A stretch of DNA of 27,995 bases from Verrucomicrobia bacterium UBA7008 (GCA_002449695.1 DJXI01000034.1:1-27995); one strand, 5' to 3'. Counted from the stretch's first letter, positions 7,113 to 14,905 are shown. The notes: a model not told the origin generated them from the letters alone. Program-made: numbers and translations.

Positions 7113-8399
7113 CTAGCGGCGCTCGATGAGCGCGCCGAGCGCCGAAAAGCTGCGCACGACCTCCACATAGCCGCGGTCGATCGTCTCGACGTCCAGGATC
7201 GTCGACGTCCCCTTCGCGACGAGCGCGGCGATAAGGAGCGCAATGCCCGCGCGGATGTCGGGCGAGGCGACCGTACCGCCGTAGAGCGGCGAGGGGCCCG
7301 TCACGACGACGCGGTGCGGGTCGCACTGGACGATCTTCGCGCCCATCTGGCGCAGGCGGTCGACGAAATAGAGGCGCGACTCGAACATCTTCTCGAAAAA
7401 GAGGCACGTGCCGCGCGTCTGCGTGGCGAGGACGATCAGGACCGACATCAGATCCGACGGGAACGCCGGCCACGTGCCGTCCGCGAGCGACGGGATCGCG
7501 TCGCCGAGGTCGTAGCGCATCCGCAGCCGCTTCTTCTTCGGCACGTAGCGGAGCGTCCGTTCGGCGGCCGAGATCGTCCACGTCACGCCGAAGCGCCGGA
7601 ACGCGCCTTCGAGCACCGCGAACGGCTCCGGGTCGATCCCCGTCAGCGTCAGCTCGCCGCCCGTCACCGCCGACGCGACGAGGTAGCTGCCGGCCTCGAT
7701 GTAGTCGCAGCCGACGCGCGCCGTGCAGCCCGCGAGCCGCTCGACGCCCGTGATCCGGATGCGGTTCGTGCCCGCGCCCTCGATCTGCGCGCCCATCGCG
7801 CCGAGCATCGCCGCGAGGTCGACGATGTGCGGCTCGCACGCGGCGTTGTAGATCTCCGTGCGGCCCTTCGCGAGCACCGACGCCATCAGGATGTTCTCGG
7901 TCGCCGTGACCGACGCCTCGTCGAGGAGGATCTTCGCGCCCTTCAGCTCGCCCCTGAAGCGCAGCGTCTTGCGCCCGGCCACGGCCTTCGCGCCGAGCGC
8001 GCGGAAGCCCGCGAAATGCGTGTCGAGCCGCCGGTGGCCGATGGCGTCGCCGCCCGGCGGCGGCAGCGAGGCGCGGCCCGCGCGCGCGAGGAGGGGCCCG
8101 GCAAAGAGGAAGCTCGTGCGGATCTTCGCGGCGAGCTCGGCCGAGATCGTCGCCGTCTTCAGCCGCGGCGTCGTGAGCGTCACCGTGCCCGCCGCGACGT
8201 CGCGCACGACGTGCGCGCCGAAGCGCCGCGCGGCGTCGAGCATCGCGGCGACGTCGGTGATGTCGGGCACGTTGAGGAGCGTCACGGGCTGATCGGTCAG
8301 GAGCGCCGCCGCGATCATCGGCAGCGCCGCGTTCTTGTTGCCCGCGACCGCGTGCACGCCGGCGATCGTCCGGCCGCCCTGGATGACGAGCCGCGCCAT
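7113..8399 (-). CDS. murA: UDP-N-acetylglucosamine 1-carboxyvinyltransferase, Asp-type active site
   Basis: MurA transfers enolpyruvate from PEP to UDP-GlcNAc, the first committed step of peptidoglycan synthesis. The 428-residue protein shows NKNAALP (Lys22, Asn23), the catalytic loop PPGGDAIGHRRLDTH, TATENILMA (166-173) and FPSDLMS with Asp316. In the loop, the usual catalytic Cys (Cys115 in E. coli) is Asp118. From established work on Mycobacterium and Chlamydia MurA, this Cys-to-Asp state keeps activity but prevents covalent modification by fosfomycin. ATG at 8399 lies 1 nt after the TAG of the KtrA-like gene. It is therefore the last gene of the OppD-like/KtrA-like/murA unit, with no dedicated promoter visible. 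Confidence 0.93.
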   Translation of the reverse strand: MARLVIQGGRTIAGVHAVAGNKNAALPMIAAALLTDQPVTLLNVPDITDVAAMLDAARRFGAHVVRDVAAGTVTLTTPRLKTATISAELAAKIRTSFLFAGPLLARAGRASLPPPGGDAIGHRRLDTHFAGFRALGAKAVAGRKTLRFRGELKGAKILLDEASVTATENILMASVLAKGRTEIYNAACEPHIVDLAAMLGAMGAQIEGAGTNRIRITGVERLAGCTARVGCDYIEAGSYLVASAVTGGELTLTGIDPEPFAVLEGAFRRFGVTWTISAAERTLRYVPKKKRLRMRYDLGDAIPSLADGTWPAFPSDLMSVLIVLATQTRGTCLFFEKMFESRLYFVDRLRQMGAKIVQCDPHRVVVTGPSPLYGGTVASPDIRAGIALLIAALVAKGTSTILDVETIDRGYVEVVRSFSALGALIERR

Positions 8400-8400
8400 G

Positions 8401-9057
8401 CTACGACAGCTCGTCCAGCTTGCGCGTCTCGCCGAAGACGATCAGCTTGTCGTCCGGCTGCAGGACGGAATCGGCCTGGGGGACGACGACCGTGCGCGGC
8501 TTCATGGGATCGGCGGCGGCGCGGCGGATGCAGAGCACCGTCATGCCCGTCGCGCTGCGGAAGTTCGCCTCCGCGAGCGTCTTGCCGCGCAGCGCCTCGG
8601 GCACGTCGATCTCGGCGATCGAATAGCCGTCGGAGATCTCCAGGAAGTCGATGACGTCGTGGTTGGCGATCGCGCGCGCGAGGCGGTGCGCCGAATCGCG
8701 GTCGGGATAGACGACCGTGTCCGCGCCGATGCGCCGCAGGATCTTGCCGTGCAGCTCGCTCGTCGCCTTCGCGACGACGTTGGGCACGCCCAGCTCCTTG
8801 CAGTTCGCCGTCACCATCATCGACGCCTCGATGTTGCTGCCGATGGCGACGACGACGAGGTCGCATTCGCCGAAGCCCGCCTCCTCCAGCACGTGCGGCT
8901 GAGTCGCGTCGCCCTGCAGCGCCGTCGCGAACTCGCTCGCGTTCTGCATGGCCGGGCGGTTGCGGTCGATGAGCAGGACTTCCGTGCCGGCGTTCGCCAG
9001 CGACTCCGCGAGCGCCATGCCGAAGCGCCCCGCGCCCACGATGCCGATGCGCTTCAT
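8401..9057 (-). CDS. ktrA: KtrA/TrkA-type potassium uptake regulatory protein (RCK domains)
   Basis: The 218-residue protein has an N-terminal Rossmann-type RCK_N domain (MKRIGIVGAGRFGMALAESL, then VLLIDRN and ATALQGDATQ). A C-terminal RCK_C domain follows (about 140-218), ending LQPDDKLIVFGETRKLDEL. In the family it is a cytosolic nucleotide-binding gating ring that opens a KtrB-type potassium channel. No channel subunit is in the window. The frame is open to 9828, but ATG at 9057 overlaps the preceding stop as ATGA and begins the Rossmann motif. KtrA is preferred over TrkA because there is one RCK pair rather than two. Confidence 0.88.
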   Translation of the reverse strand: MKRIGIVGAGRFGMALAESLANAGTEVLLIDRNRPAMQNASEFATALQGDATQPHVLEEAGFGECDLVVVAIGSNIEASMMVTANCKELGVPNVVAKATSELHGKILRRIGADTVVYPDRDSAHRLARAIANHDVIDFLEISDGYSIAEIDVPEALRGKTLAEANFRSATGMTVLCIRRAAADPMKPRTVVVPQADSVLQPDDKLIVFGETRKLDELS

Positions 9058-9851
9058 GATTCCAGCTCCATCTTGCGCGCCTCGCGGACGAGGCCCTTCG
9101 AGTACGGATGGGTGGGCTCCGTGAAGAACTTCACCGGATCGTCCGACGTCTCCACGACGCGGCCGTCCTTCATGACGGCGAGCTTCGTCGCCATCTGCGA
9201 GACGACGCCGAGGTCGTGCGTGATGAGGAGCACGCCCGAGTTCGCGCGGTGGAGCTCGCGCATGAGGCGCAGCACCTGCGCCTGGATCGTCACGTCGAGC
9301 GCCGTCGTCGGCTCGTCGGCGATCACGAGGTCGGGGCCGAGCATGAGGCCCATCGCGATCATCACGCGCTGCTGCATGCCGCCGGACAGCTCGTGCGGAT
9401 AGGCGCGCGCGCGCACGGCGGGATCGGGGATGCCGACCTTGCCGAGCCATTCGAGCGCCAGCTCCTCCGCCGCCTTCTTCGACATGTCCTCGTGCAGGAG
9501 GACCGTCTCGACGAGCTGCGCGCCGATGCGGTGGAGCGGCGAGAGCGAGCCCATCGGGTCCTGGAAGATGACGCCGATCTTCGTGCCGCGGATCTTCCGC
9601 AGCGCCGGCAGCGGCAGCGTCAACATGTCCTCGCCGTCGAGGAGAATGCGCCCTTTGGGGTAGAACGCGGGCGGGCTCGGCAGGAGCCGCGCGACGCTCA
9701 TCGAAACCGAACTCTTGCCGGAACCCGATTCGCCGACGATGCCCAGCACCTCGCCGCGGTCCAGCGTCAGATTGACGTCGACCGCCGCCGCGTTGACCTC
9801 GCCGTCGTCGTTCCGGAACGACACGCACAAATCTTCTATCTTCAGCAGCAT
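9054..9851 (-). CDS. Oligopeptide/dipeptide-type ABC transporter ATPase (OppD/DppD family)
   Basis: The 265-residue ATPase has Walker A GESGSGKSS (about residue 38), a Q-loop in IFQDPMGSLSPLHRIG, the signature LSGGMQQR, Walker B LVIADEPTTALD and the switch THDLGVVS. The Opp/Dpp family shares the SLSPLHRIG and ADEPTTALDVTIQAQVL wording. It ends soon after HPYSKGLV, so it lacks a long zinc-binding oligopeptide tail. No permease, binding protein or second ATPase is nearby, so its partners are unknown. ATG at 9851 is preferred over the upstream in-frame codon at 9899, which lies beyond the promoter. The -10 hexamer ends only 7 nt before this ATG and no Shine-Dalgarno sequence is present. Confidence 0.88.
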   Translation of the reverse strand: MLLKIEDLCVSFRNDDGEVNAAAVDVNLTLDRGEVLGIVGESGSGKSSVSMSVARLLPSPPAFYPKGRILLDGEDMLTLPLPALRKIRGTKIGVIFQDPMGSLSPLHRIGAQLVETVLLHEDMSKKAAEELALEWLGKVGIPDPAVRARAYPHELSGGMQQRVMIAMGLMLGPDLVIADEPTTALDVTIQAQVLRLMRELHRANSGVLLITHDLGVVSQMATKLAVMKDGRVVETSDDPVKFFTEPTHPYSKGLVREARKMELES

Positions 9852-9858
9852 GGGAGAT

Positions 9859-9867
9859 AGTATATCA
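9859..9867 (-). promoter_or_regulatory. Extended -10 promoter of the OppD-like/ktrA/murA unit
   Basis: The minus strand reads TGATATACT within GATATGATATACTATC. A CTGACG hexamer at 9887-9882, 17 nt upstream of the -10, resembles a -35. The hexamer ends 7 nt before the ATG at 9851, so initiation would be expected at or next to the first base of the start codon. Confidence 0.75.
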
Positions 9868-9914
9868 TATCCCCCTGCGCGCGTCAGTCGGATATTCACG
9901 GCGGGCGGCGGCGC

Positions 9915-11057
9915 TCAGACGTCGCGGCGCAGCGCCTCGGCGCGGAAGGCGAGGCGGTGCGAGACGAGCGACGCCTCCAGAATGCCCGCGTAGCGCGCGG
10001 GCGAGGCGGCGGCCAGGCGCGCGAACGCGCTCATGATCTCCCGGTCGCCGCCGCCGTGGTTGCCGCGCTGCGCCGGCACGATCGTCTGCGGCGCGCCGAG
10101 GAACGGGCGGATCTCGATCGTCTCGCCGTCCGCGGCGATTTCGCCGCGCGTGCCGTAGAAATGCGTCGTCCGGCCGCGCCGCGCGGAGAAGCTTTCCATC
10201 TCCAGCGTGACCGTCAGCCCCCCGTCGAACTCCATCAGCACCGTCTGGTGGTCGACCGCGTCGTTGCCGCACGCGTAGACGCAGCGGCCGTAGGGCGACT
10301 CGGCGACGACCTTCTCCATCGCCGCGTCGGATTCGTCGGGAAAATGGTAGCGCAGGTCCGTGCGTTCGCAGTAGAGCCGGTGCGCGTCGAACGGGCACGC
10401 GGCGCGCACGGCCGCCGGGCAGTCCGTGCACCGCGCCGCCGCGCCCGCCGGCGCATTCTGCGGCCGCCAGTGCATCAGCGAGCCGAAGCTCGCCATGCGC
10501 GTGCAGGCCTTGCCGCGCGCCCACCACGCGATCAGGTCGAAGTCGTGCGTGCACTTCTGCACGAGCGTCGAGGTGCCGTCCGCCTCGCGCGCCCAGTTGC
10601 CGCGGCAGAACGCGTGCGCCGCCTTGCCGTACGAGATCGCCGAGAGGTGGTGGATGCTCGTCAGCTCCCCGATGACGCCCGAGCGCAGCACTTCGGTGAG
10701 GCGGCGGTAGTAGGCGGCGAAGCGCAGCACGTAGCCCGTCAAGACGAGCCGCCGCGCCGCCGCCTGCGCCGCGCGGATCTCCTCGCACTCCGCCCAGCTG
10801 CAGCCGATCGGCTTTTCGAGGAGGATGTGCAGCCCCTTCGCGAGCGCCGCCTTCGCCGCCGCGCAGTGGAGGCGGTCGGGCAGCGCGATGATCGCCGCGT
10901 CGGCGGGCGTTTCCAGCGCGTCCGTCCAGTCCCTGACCGTGGCCGACGGGGAGACGGGATCGGCGATGGCGGCGATCTCGTATTCACCGGGATGCGCGCG
11001 GGCGTACTGTTCGTACGTCCGTCCGCGCACGCCGTGGCCAAGGATCAGGATGCGCAT
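9915..11057 (-). CDS. Gfo/Idh/MocA family oxidoreductase with a cysteine cluster
   Basis: This 380-residue NAD(P)-dependent oxidoreductase probably acts on a sugar or cyclitol. The N-terminal Rossmann fold has GHGVRG (residues 7-12), IALPDRLH and the family EKP motif (81-83). Catalytic-type Lys and His occur in QKCTHDFD (168-171). The C-terminal half contains Cys210, Cys213, Cys221 and Cys230, then Cys259 and Cys263, a spacing that suggests a structural metal site. There is no signal peptide. ATG at 11057 is 1 nt after the aminopeptidase stop, so the two genes are co-transcribed. The substrate cannot be deduced; the GH51 gene upstream makes a sugar plausible, but that is inference. Confidence 0.88.
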   Translation of the reverse strand: MRILILGHGVRGRTYEQYARAHPGEYEIAAIADPVSPSATVRDWTDALETPADAAIIALPDRLHCAAAKAALAKGLHILLEKPIGCSWAECEEIRAAQAAARRLVLTGYVLRFAAYYRRLTEVLRSGVIGELTSIHHLSAISYGKAAHAFCRGNWAREADGTSTLVQKCTHDFDLIAWWARGKACTRMASFGSLMHWRPQNAPAGAAARCTDCPAAVRAACPFDAHRLYCERTDLRYHFPDESDAAMEKVVAESPYGRCVYACGNDAVDHQTVLMEFDGGLTVTLEMESFSARRGRTTHFYGTRGEIAADGETIEIRPFLGAPQTIVPAQRGNHGGGDREIMSAFARLAAASPARYAGILEASLVSHRLAFRAEALRRDV

Positions 11058-11058
11058 G

Positions 11059-12438
11059 TCACGCGCGCAGGTACGCGCTGTAGGCCTTGTACGTCTCGTG
11101 GCAGTCGAACTTCGACGCGAGCTCCACGGGCGCGTGCATGTTCCACAGGGGCGTGCCCATGTCGAGCACCTTCATGCCGAAGCGCGACATGTACTGCGCG
11201 ATCGTGCCGCCGCCGCCCTTCTCCATCTTGCCAAGCTCCGCCATCTGCCACGTGACGCCGCCTTCGTCCATGATGCGGCGGATCTCCGCGACGAACTCGG
11301 GGCCGCAGTCGCTCGAACCCGACTTGCTCGTGCCGCCCGTGTACTTCGACGCCGCCGGGCCCTTGTGGAAGCGCGCCTCGTTGCCGGTCGAGTTGACGTC
11401 GGCGAAATGCGGGTCGTACGCCGCCGTCACGTCCGCCGACAGCATCGACGAGCGCTCCAGCGCGCGGCGCACGAGGATGTCCTTCGCGTTCTTCTCCTGG
11501 CGCTCGATCAGCTCCGCGACGGTGTTCTCGAAGAACGAGCTCTGCATGCCCGTCGAACCCATCGAGCCGATCTCCTCCTTGTCGCACATCAGGATCGACG
11601 CCGTCTGGTCCGGCACCTGGTCGGACGCGTCGATCAGCGCCTGGAGGCCCGCGAACGAGCAGACGCGGTCGTCGTGGCCGTAGCCCGCGATGAGCGCGCG
11701 GTCGAAGCCGACTTCGCGCGGCATCCCGGCGGGCACGATCTCGAGCTCGGCGGAAAGGAGGTCGTCCTCGTCGATCTTGTACGTCTTCTTCAGGAACTCG
11801 ACGAGCGCGTTCTTGTCGGCCTTCGGCGCGGCGTCGGCGTCGTCGTCCTTCTTGCCCTTCTTCTCGGGCGCCTTGTACGTCGACCACGCGACGACGTCAA
11901 GGTCCTCGGCGGGGAAGAACTCGTCGCGCGTCTTCTTGGCCTGGTCGTAGCCGAGGTGCGGCAGGATGTCGCTGATGAGGAAGACGGGATCGCCGTCCCG
12001 GTCGCCGACCTCCACCTGCACCTTCGTGCCGTCCTTGCGCACGACCGTGCCGTAGAGCGCGAGCGGGCGCACGAGCCACTGGTACTTCTTGATGCCGCCG
12101 TAGATGTGGCAGTCGAAGTAGACGCAGCCGCCCTTCTCGTAGAGCGGTTTCGGCTTGAGGTCGAGCCGCGGCGCGTCGGTATGGCCGCCGACGACCTTCA
12201 GTCCCGCCTCGGCGATCGGCTTCCTGCCGATGACCGCCGCCATGATCGTGCGGTCCTCGCAGCCCCGGTAGACCTTGTCGCCCGCCTTGAGCGTCTTGAA
12301 CGACGACAGTTCCCTGAAACCCTTCTTCTCCAGGAGGCGCACCGACTCGGCGTAGCTGCGGCGTTCGGTCTTGGCGATTCCCAGATAGCGCATGTATTCC
12401 GCGCAATACTTCTCCAACGGCATGTAGTTCATTTTCAT
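11059..12438 (-). CDS. apeB: M18 family aminopeptidase
   Basis: This 459-residue cytosolic metallopeptidase of family M18 removes N-terminal, often acidic, residues from peptides. The first metal ligands are in GGHTDAPRLDLKP (His86, Asp88). CDKEEIGSMGSTGMQSSFFEN carries the catalytic Glu region, and CHETYKAYSAYL lies at the C-terminus. A charged Lys/Asp/Ala-rich insertion (KKGKKDDDADAAPKAD, near residue 200) looks like a flexible loop. ATG at 12438 is the first plausible start; a second ATG follows two codons later. The extended -10 hexamer ends 10 nt before it and there is no Shine-Dalgarno sequence, suggesting near-leaderless translation. It leads a two-gene unit with the Gfo/Idh gene. Confidence 0.9.
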   Translation of the reverse strand: MKMNYMPLEKYCAEYMRYLGIAKTERRSYAESVRLLEKKGFRELSSFKTLKAGDKVYRGCEDRTIMAAVIGRKPIAEAGLKVVGGHTDAPRLDLKPKPLYEKGGCVYFDCHIYGGIKKYQWLVRPLALYGTVVRKDGTKVQVEVGDRDGDPVFLISDILPHLGYDQAKKTRDEFFPAEDLDVVAWSTYKAPEKKGKKDDDADAAPKADKNALVEFLKKTYKIDEDDLLSAELEIVPAGMPREVGFDRALIAGYGHDDRVCSFAGLQALIDASDQVPDQTASILMCDKEEIGSMGSTGMQSSFFENTVAELIERQEKNAKDILVRRALERSSMLSADVTAAYDPHFADVNSTGNEARFHKGPAASKYTGGTSKSGSSDCGPEFVAEIRRIMDEGGVTWQMAELGKMEKGGGGTIAQYMSRFGMKVLDMGTPLWNMHAPVELASKFDCHETYKAYSAYLRA

Positions 12439-12448
12439 AATGACGGAT

Positions 12449-12457
12449 AGTATATCA
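12449..12457 (-). promoter_or_regulatory. Extended -10 promoter of the aminopeptidase/oxidoreductase unit
   Basis: The minus strand reads TGATATACT within TTATGATATACTATCC, with the hexamer at 12454-12449. The ATG at 12438 is 10 nt further on. A CGCGGC/GCCGCG hairpin lies immediately upstream and may mark the end of the preceding transcript. Confidence 0.72.
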
Positions 12458-12511
12458 TAACCGCGGCGGTTCTGCCGCGCGCCGTCCGCTTTTTTGCGCC
12501 GTCCGCGCCGC

Positions 12512-12592
12512 TCACCGGTCGACGACGTCGACCCAGCCGTCGTTCGCGTCGAGCGCGACCGTGCGCAGGGGAAAAGCGAATCCAGTCTTCAT
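12512..12592 (-). CDS. Possible 26-codon small ORF downstream of the arabinofuranosidase
   Basis: The ORF begins at an ATG 14 nt beyond the GH51 stop and encodes 26 residues starting MKTGFAFPLRTVALDAND and ending VDVVDR. GGAAC followed by 7 nt precedes the ATG, the same arrangement seen before the secreted proteins at 18827 and 19461. I do not recognise the peptide. It may be a real small protein, the stub of a decayed gene, or chance. The rest of the GH51-aminopeptidase spacer holds only a duplicated GCGGACGGCGC and a small GC-rich hairpin. Confidence 0.25.
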   Translation of the reverse strand: MKTGFAFPLRTVALDANDGWVDVVDR

Positions 12593-12606
12593 CTTTCAGG
12601 TTCCAT

Positions 12607-14529
12607 TCAGTTGCCCGACCGGGCGATGCGATAGATGACAAGGGAGAGCGGCGGGAGCGTATCGGCGCCGTCGAGGGTGAAGGCGGAAACGGTTTCCGCC
12701 AGCGCCTCCGGGCGGGCGGGCGAGTTGTGCGCGTCGCGGTCCGGCCCCGTGAAGACCGTCCGCGTCGCCGCGCCCGCCACGCCGCGGACGTCCACCTCCT
12801 GCGCCGTCTCCGCGCAGTTGACGAGCTTGAGGATGATGTCGCCGTTCGCCGCGCGCTGGGCGCTCGCCTGGACAGTCTCGATGACGCAGCGGTCGCGTCC
12901 CTTCGACCACGTCTTCGGCACGTCCGTCTCGAAGGTCGTCGTCTCGACCGTCACCTTCAGCACCGCCGCGCCGCGGTTCGCGCTGAAGAGCTTCTGGACG
13001 GTCCACGACGGATTGACGAAGCAGCCGGTCGTCGTCGGGTAGATGAGGTTCGGCGTCCAGGTCGTGTGCTGCGCGTTCGCGAAGAGCGGCGCGTACGCCG
13101 CGAGCTTCACCTGCGCCTGGTTGCGCTCGAGGCCGAGCATCAGCGCCGCCTCGCCGATCGCCGCGCGCAGGTTGCCGTAGCGGCCCGCGCCCTGGGTGAC
13201 GGCGTATTCGCCCACGAAGATGTCGAAGTCGCCCTTCGACTCGTCATATTCGTGCGCGAGGCGGCTCATGAAGACGTCCGCCGTCTCGTAGAAATGGTCG
13301 TCGCGCAGATCCTTCGGGTCGTCCACGCGCTTCGTCGCCTTCCAGTTGTTGAAGATGAGCTTGACCGCCGGATACTTCGCGCGCACGGCGTTCGCGATGC
13401 GCGCATAGCGCTCCTCGTAGTCCTTCCCGCCGTTTTCGTTGCCGATCTCGAGATAGTCGAGGCCGAACGGCTCGGGATGGCCCGCCGCCGCGCGCTTCGC
13501 GCCCCATTCGGAATCGACGGGGCCGTTCGCGTAGTCGAGGCAGTCGAGCGCGTCCTGCACGAACGCGTCCATCTTTTCCATCGGCACCGTCTCCTTGTGC
13601 GACATGCCGCAGTTGATGCAGAAGAGCGGCTTTGCGCCGAGCGCCTCCGCGAGCAGGAGATATTCGTGGAAGCCGACGCCGTTCGTCGACCAGTACTTCC
13701 AGATGTTCCACTGCGTGCGGCGGTTCCACTTGTCGCCGATCGTCGTCTTCCAGCGGTAGGCGTCCTTCATCGTGTCGCCCTCCACCCAGCAGCCGCCGGG
13801 GAAGCGCACGAACGACGGCCGGAGCGCGGCGAGCCTGTCGACGAGGTCGCGGCGGAAGAGGCCCGCCACCGCATCGGCCGGAAAGAGGCTGACGTGGTCG
13901 AGCTGCGCCTCCAGGCCCTCACGCCCGCCCTGCCGGTTCGGCACGAAGCGCAGGACGAGCCGCGCCTGCGCCTCGTCGTCGTTCGCGACGAGCGTCGCCG
14001 TGAACGTCTGCCACTCGCCGGCGCCCGACACGCCCTCGATCCGCGCCGTCGCGAGCGGCGGCTTGCTGTAGGCTTCCAGCGCCACGTCGACCGCCTTCAC
14101 GCCGACGCCCTTGAGCGCGAACGAAAGCCTGTACGCCGCACCCTTCTTCACGCCCATGCCGAAGTAGCCCTCGTTCGCGATGCCGACCCCCGGCAGGCCG
14201 CGCACGGTCACGCAGTGCCGGTCGTTCGGATGCGCGTCCGGCCTCTCCGAGAGGAAGCATTCGGCGTTGCCGACGGGATTCCAGTATTCGAGCGTCAGTT
14301 CGCGGGTGGCGCCGTGGCCGTCCTCGAAGGAGCGATTGCGCACCATTTCGGCGTAGACGCCGCCGTCGAGCGACAGGTCGATGTCCTCGAAGAAGAGGCC
14401 CCACAGATCGGGCGACGCGGCGCTGACGACCGTTTCCGGCTCGACCGTGACGCGATGGACGTCCGCGGCCGGCGCGGCGGCGGCCGCGAGCAGACCGCAG
14501 GCGAAACAACAGGCGAGATGAGTCTTCAT
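12607..14529 (-). CDS. Secreted alpha-L-arabinofuranosidase, GH51
   Basis: The 640-residue enzyme should release terminal arabinose from arabinan or arabinoxylan. A signal peptide (about residues 1-22, ending APAAD) precedes the GH51 N-terminal sequence LWGLFFEDIDLSLDGGVYAEMVRNRSFEDG. A carbohydrate-binding-like beta region (about 75-220) is followed by the catalytic barrel with FVRFPGGCWVEGD. The acid/base is Glu365 in LEIGNENGG and the nucleophile is Glu441 in FVGEYAVTQG. A C-terminal beta domain ends PPLSLVIYRI. The frame is open to 14784, but ATG at 14529 begins the signal peptide. The -10 hexamer ends 8 nt before it, so this is another probable leaderless message. No transporter or other glycosidase is adjacent. 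The protein is probably periplasmic or outer-surface. Confidence 0.93.
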   Translation of the reverse strand: MKTHLACCFACGLLAAAAAPAADVHRVTVEPETVVSAASPDLWGLFFEDIDLSLDGGVYAEMVRNRSFEDGHGATRELTLEYWNPVGNAECFLSERPDAHPNDRHCVTVRGLPGVGIANEGYFGMGVKKGAAYRLSFALKGVGVKAVDVALEAYSKPPLATARIEGVSGAGEWQTFTATLVANDDEAQARLVLRFVPNRQGGREGLEAQLDHVSLFPADAVAGLFRRDLVDRLAALRPSFVRFPGGCWVEGDTMKDAYRWKTTIGDKWNRRTQWNIWKYWSTNGVGFHEYLLLAEALGAKPLFCINCGMSHKETVPMEKMDAFVQDALDCLDYANGPVDSEWGAKRAAAGHPEPFGLDYLEIGNENGGKDYEERYARIANAVRAKYPAVKLIFNNWKATKRVDDPKDLRDDHFYETADVFMSRLAHEYDESKGDFDIFVGEYAVTQGAGRYGNLRAAIGEAALMLGLERNQAQVKLAAYAPLFANAQHTTWTPNLIYPTTTGCFVNPSWTVQKLFSANRGAAVLKVTVETTTFETDVPKTWSKGRDRCVIETVQASAQRAANGDIILKLVNCAETAQEVDVRGVAGAATRTVFTGPDRDAHNSPARPEALAETVSAFTLDGADTLPPLSLVIYRIARSGN

Positions 14530-14537
14530 GGAAGGAT

Positions 14538-14546
14538 AGTATACCA
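14538..14546 (-). promoter_or_regulatory. Extended -10 promoter of the GH51 gene
   Basis: The minus strand reads TGGTATACT within GGATATGGTATACTATCC, one base different from the other copies. The hexamer at 14543-14538 ends 8 nt before the ATG at 14529. No Shine-Dalgarno sequence lies between. Confidence 0.72.
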
Positions 14547-14622
14547 TATCCGCCGGCGCGGAGCACCCACCCAAAAGAGTTGGAGGTTCCCCAAATTTTT
14601 CTCCGCTAGCGAAGCGTTGCGA

Positions 14623-14658
14623 CGGCCATGACTGGGAGAAGCGGCGTCTCGCCGCTTT
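14623..14658 (+). repeat. REP-like palindromic repeat, copy A
   Basis: The unit reads CGGCCATGACTGGG, then AGAAGCGGCG, then TCTCGCCGCTTT. It contains a perfect 8-bp hairpin with arms AAGCGGCG and CGCCGCTT (14639-14646 and 14650-14657). Copy B begins exactly 60 nt later and differs by one base over the 36 nt. Confidence 0.7.
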
Positions 14659-14682
14659 AGCCGGGAGGGCCGACCTCTGTAT

Positions 14683-14718
14683 CGGCCATGACTGGGGGAA
14701 GCGGCGTCTCGCCGCTTT
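14683..14718 (+). repeat. REP-like palindromic repeat, copy B
   Basis: This copy is nearly identical to the one starting at 14623, with GGGGGAAG in place of GGGAGAAG. Its hairpin arms are 14699-14706 and 14710-14717. Together with inverted copy C it forms a 29-nt inverted repeat separated by a 30-nt AT-rich loop. Confidence 0.7.
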
Positions 14719-14747
14719 GAGATAAAAATAAATAATTCCTCTATTTG

Positions 14748-14776
14748 AAGCGGCGGGACGCCGCTTCCCCCAGTCA
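14748..14776 (-). repeat. REP-like palindromic repeat, inverted copy C
   Basis: The reverse complement matches TGACTGGGGGAAGCGGCG plus the following eleven bases of copy B, with one mismatch in 29. Its own hairpin arms are 14748-14755 and 14759-14766 around GGA. The opposed B/C pair has the form of a REPIN-type REP doublet. Confidence 0.68.
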
Positions 14777-14885
14777 GATAGCACGGAAACGCCTCCGCGT
14801 TCCCGCTGCCCGATTTTTACTTAACGCAAAATGAAAATCGCCACTTCACCCTTTGTTTACAGTGGTGTTTCCGTTTTCGTGCTAG

Positions 14886-14905
14886 AAAAAATGGGGAACC
14901 TCCCA
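14886..14905 (-). terminator. Possible intrinsic terminator after tyrA
   Basis: On the minus strand, 20 nt beyond the tyrA stop, TGGGAGGTTCCCCA can form a short stem (TGGG with CCCA) and is followed directly by six T residues (14891-14886). The stem is weak, so the call rests on the position and the T-run. The inverted relative at 14580-14600 lies near the GH51 promoter. Confidence 0.42.

Noticed and set aside
14623..14776. CRISPR array
   Set aside because: There are only three copies, one of them inverted, with unequal spacers and no cas genes. The internal palindrome and orientation fit REP-type repeats.
14530..14784. Upstream in-frame extension of the GH51 gene
   Set aside because: It reads through the REP-like repeats and the promoter. 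The signal peptide at the ATG at 14529 marks the real start.
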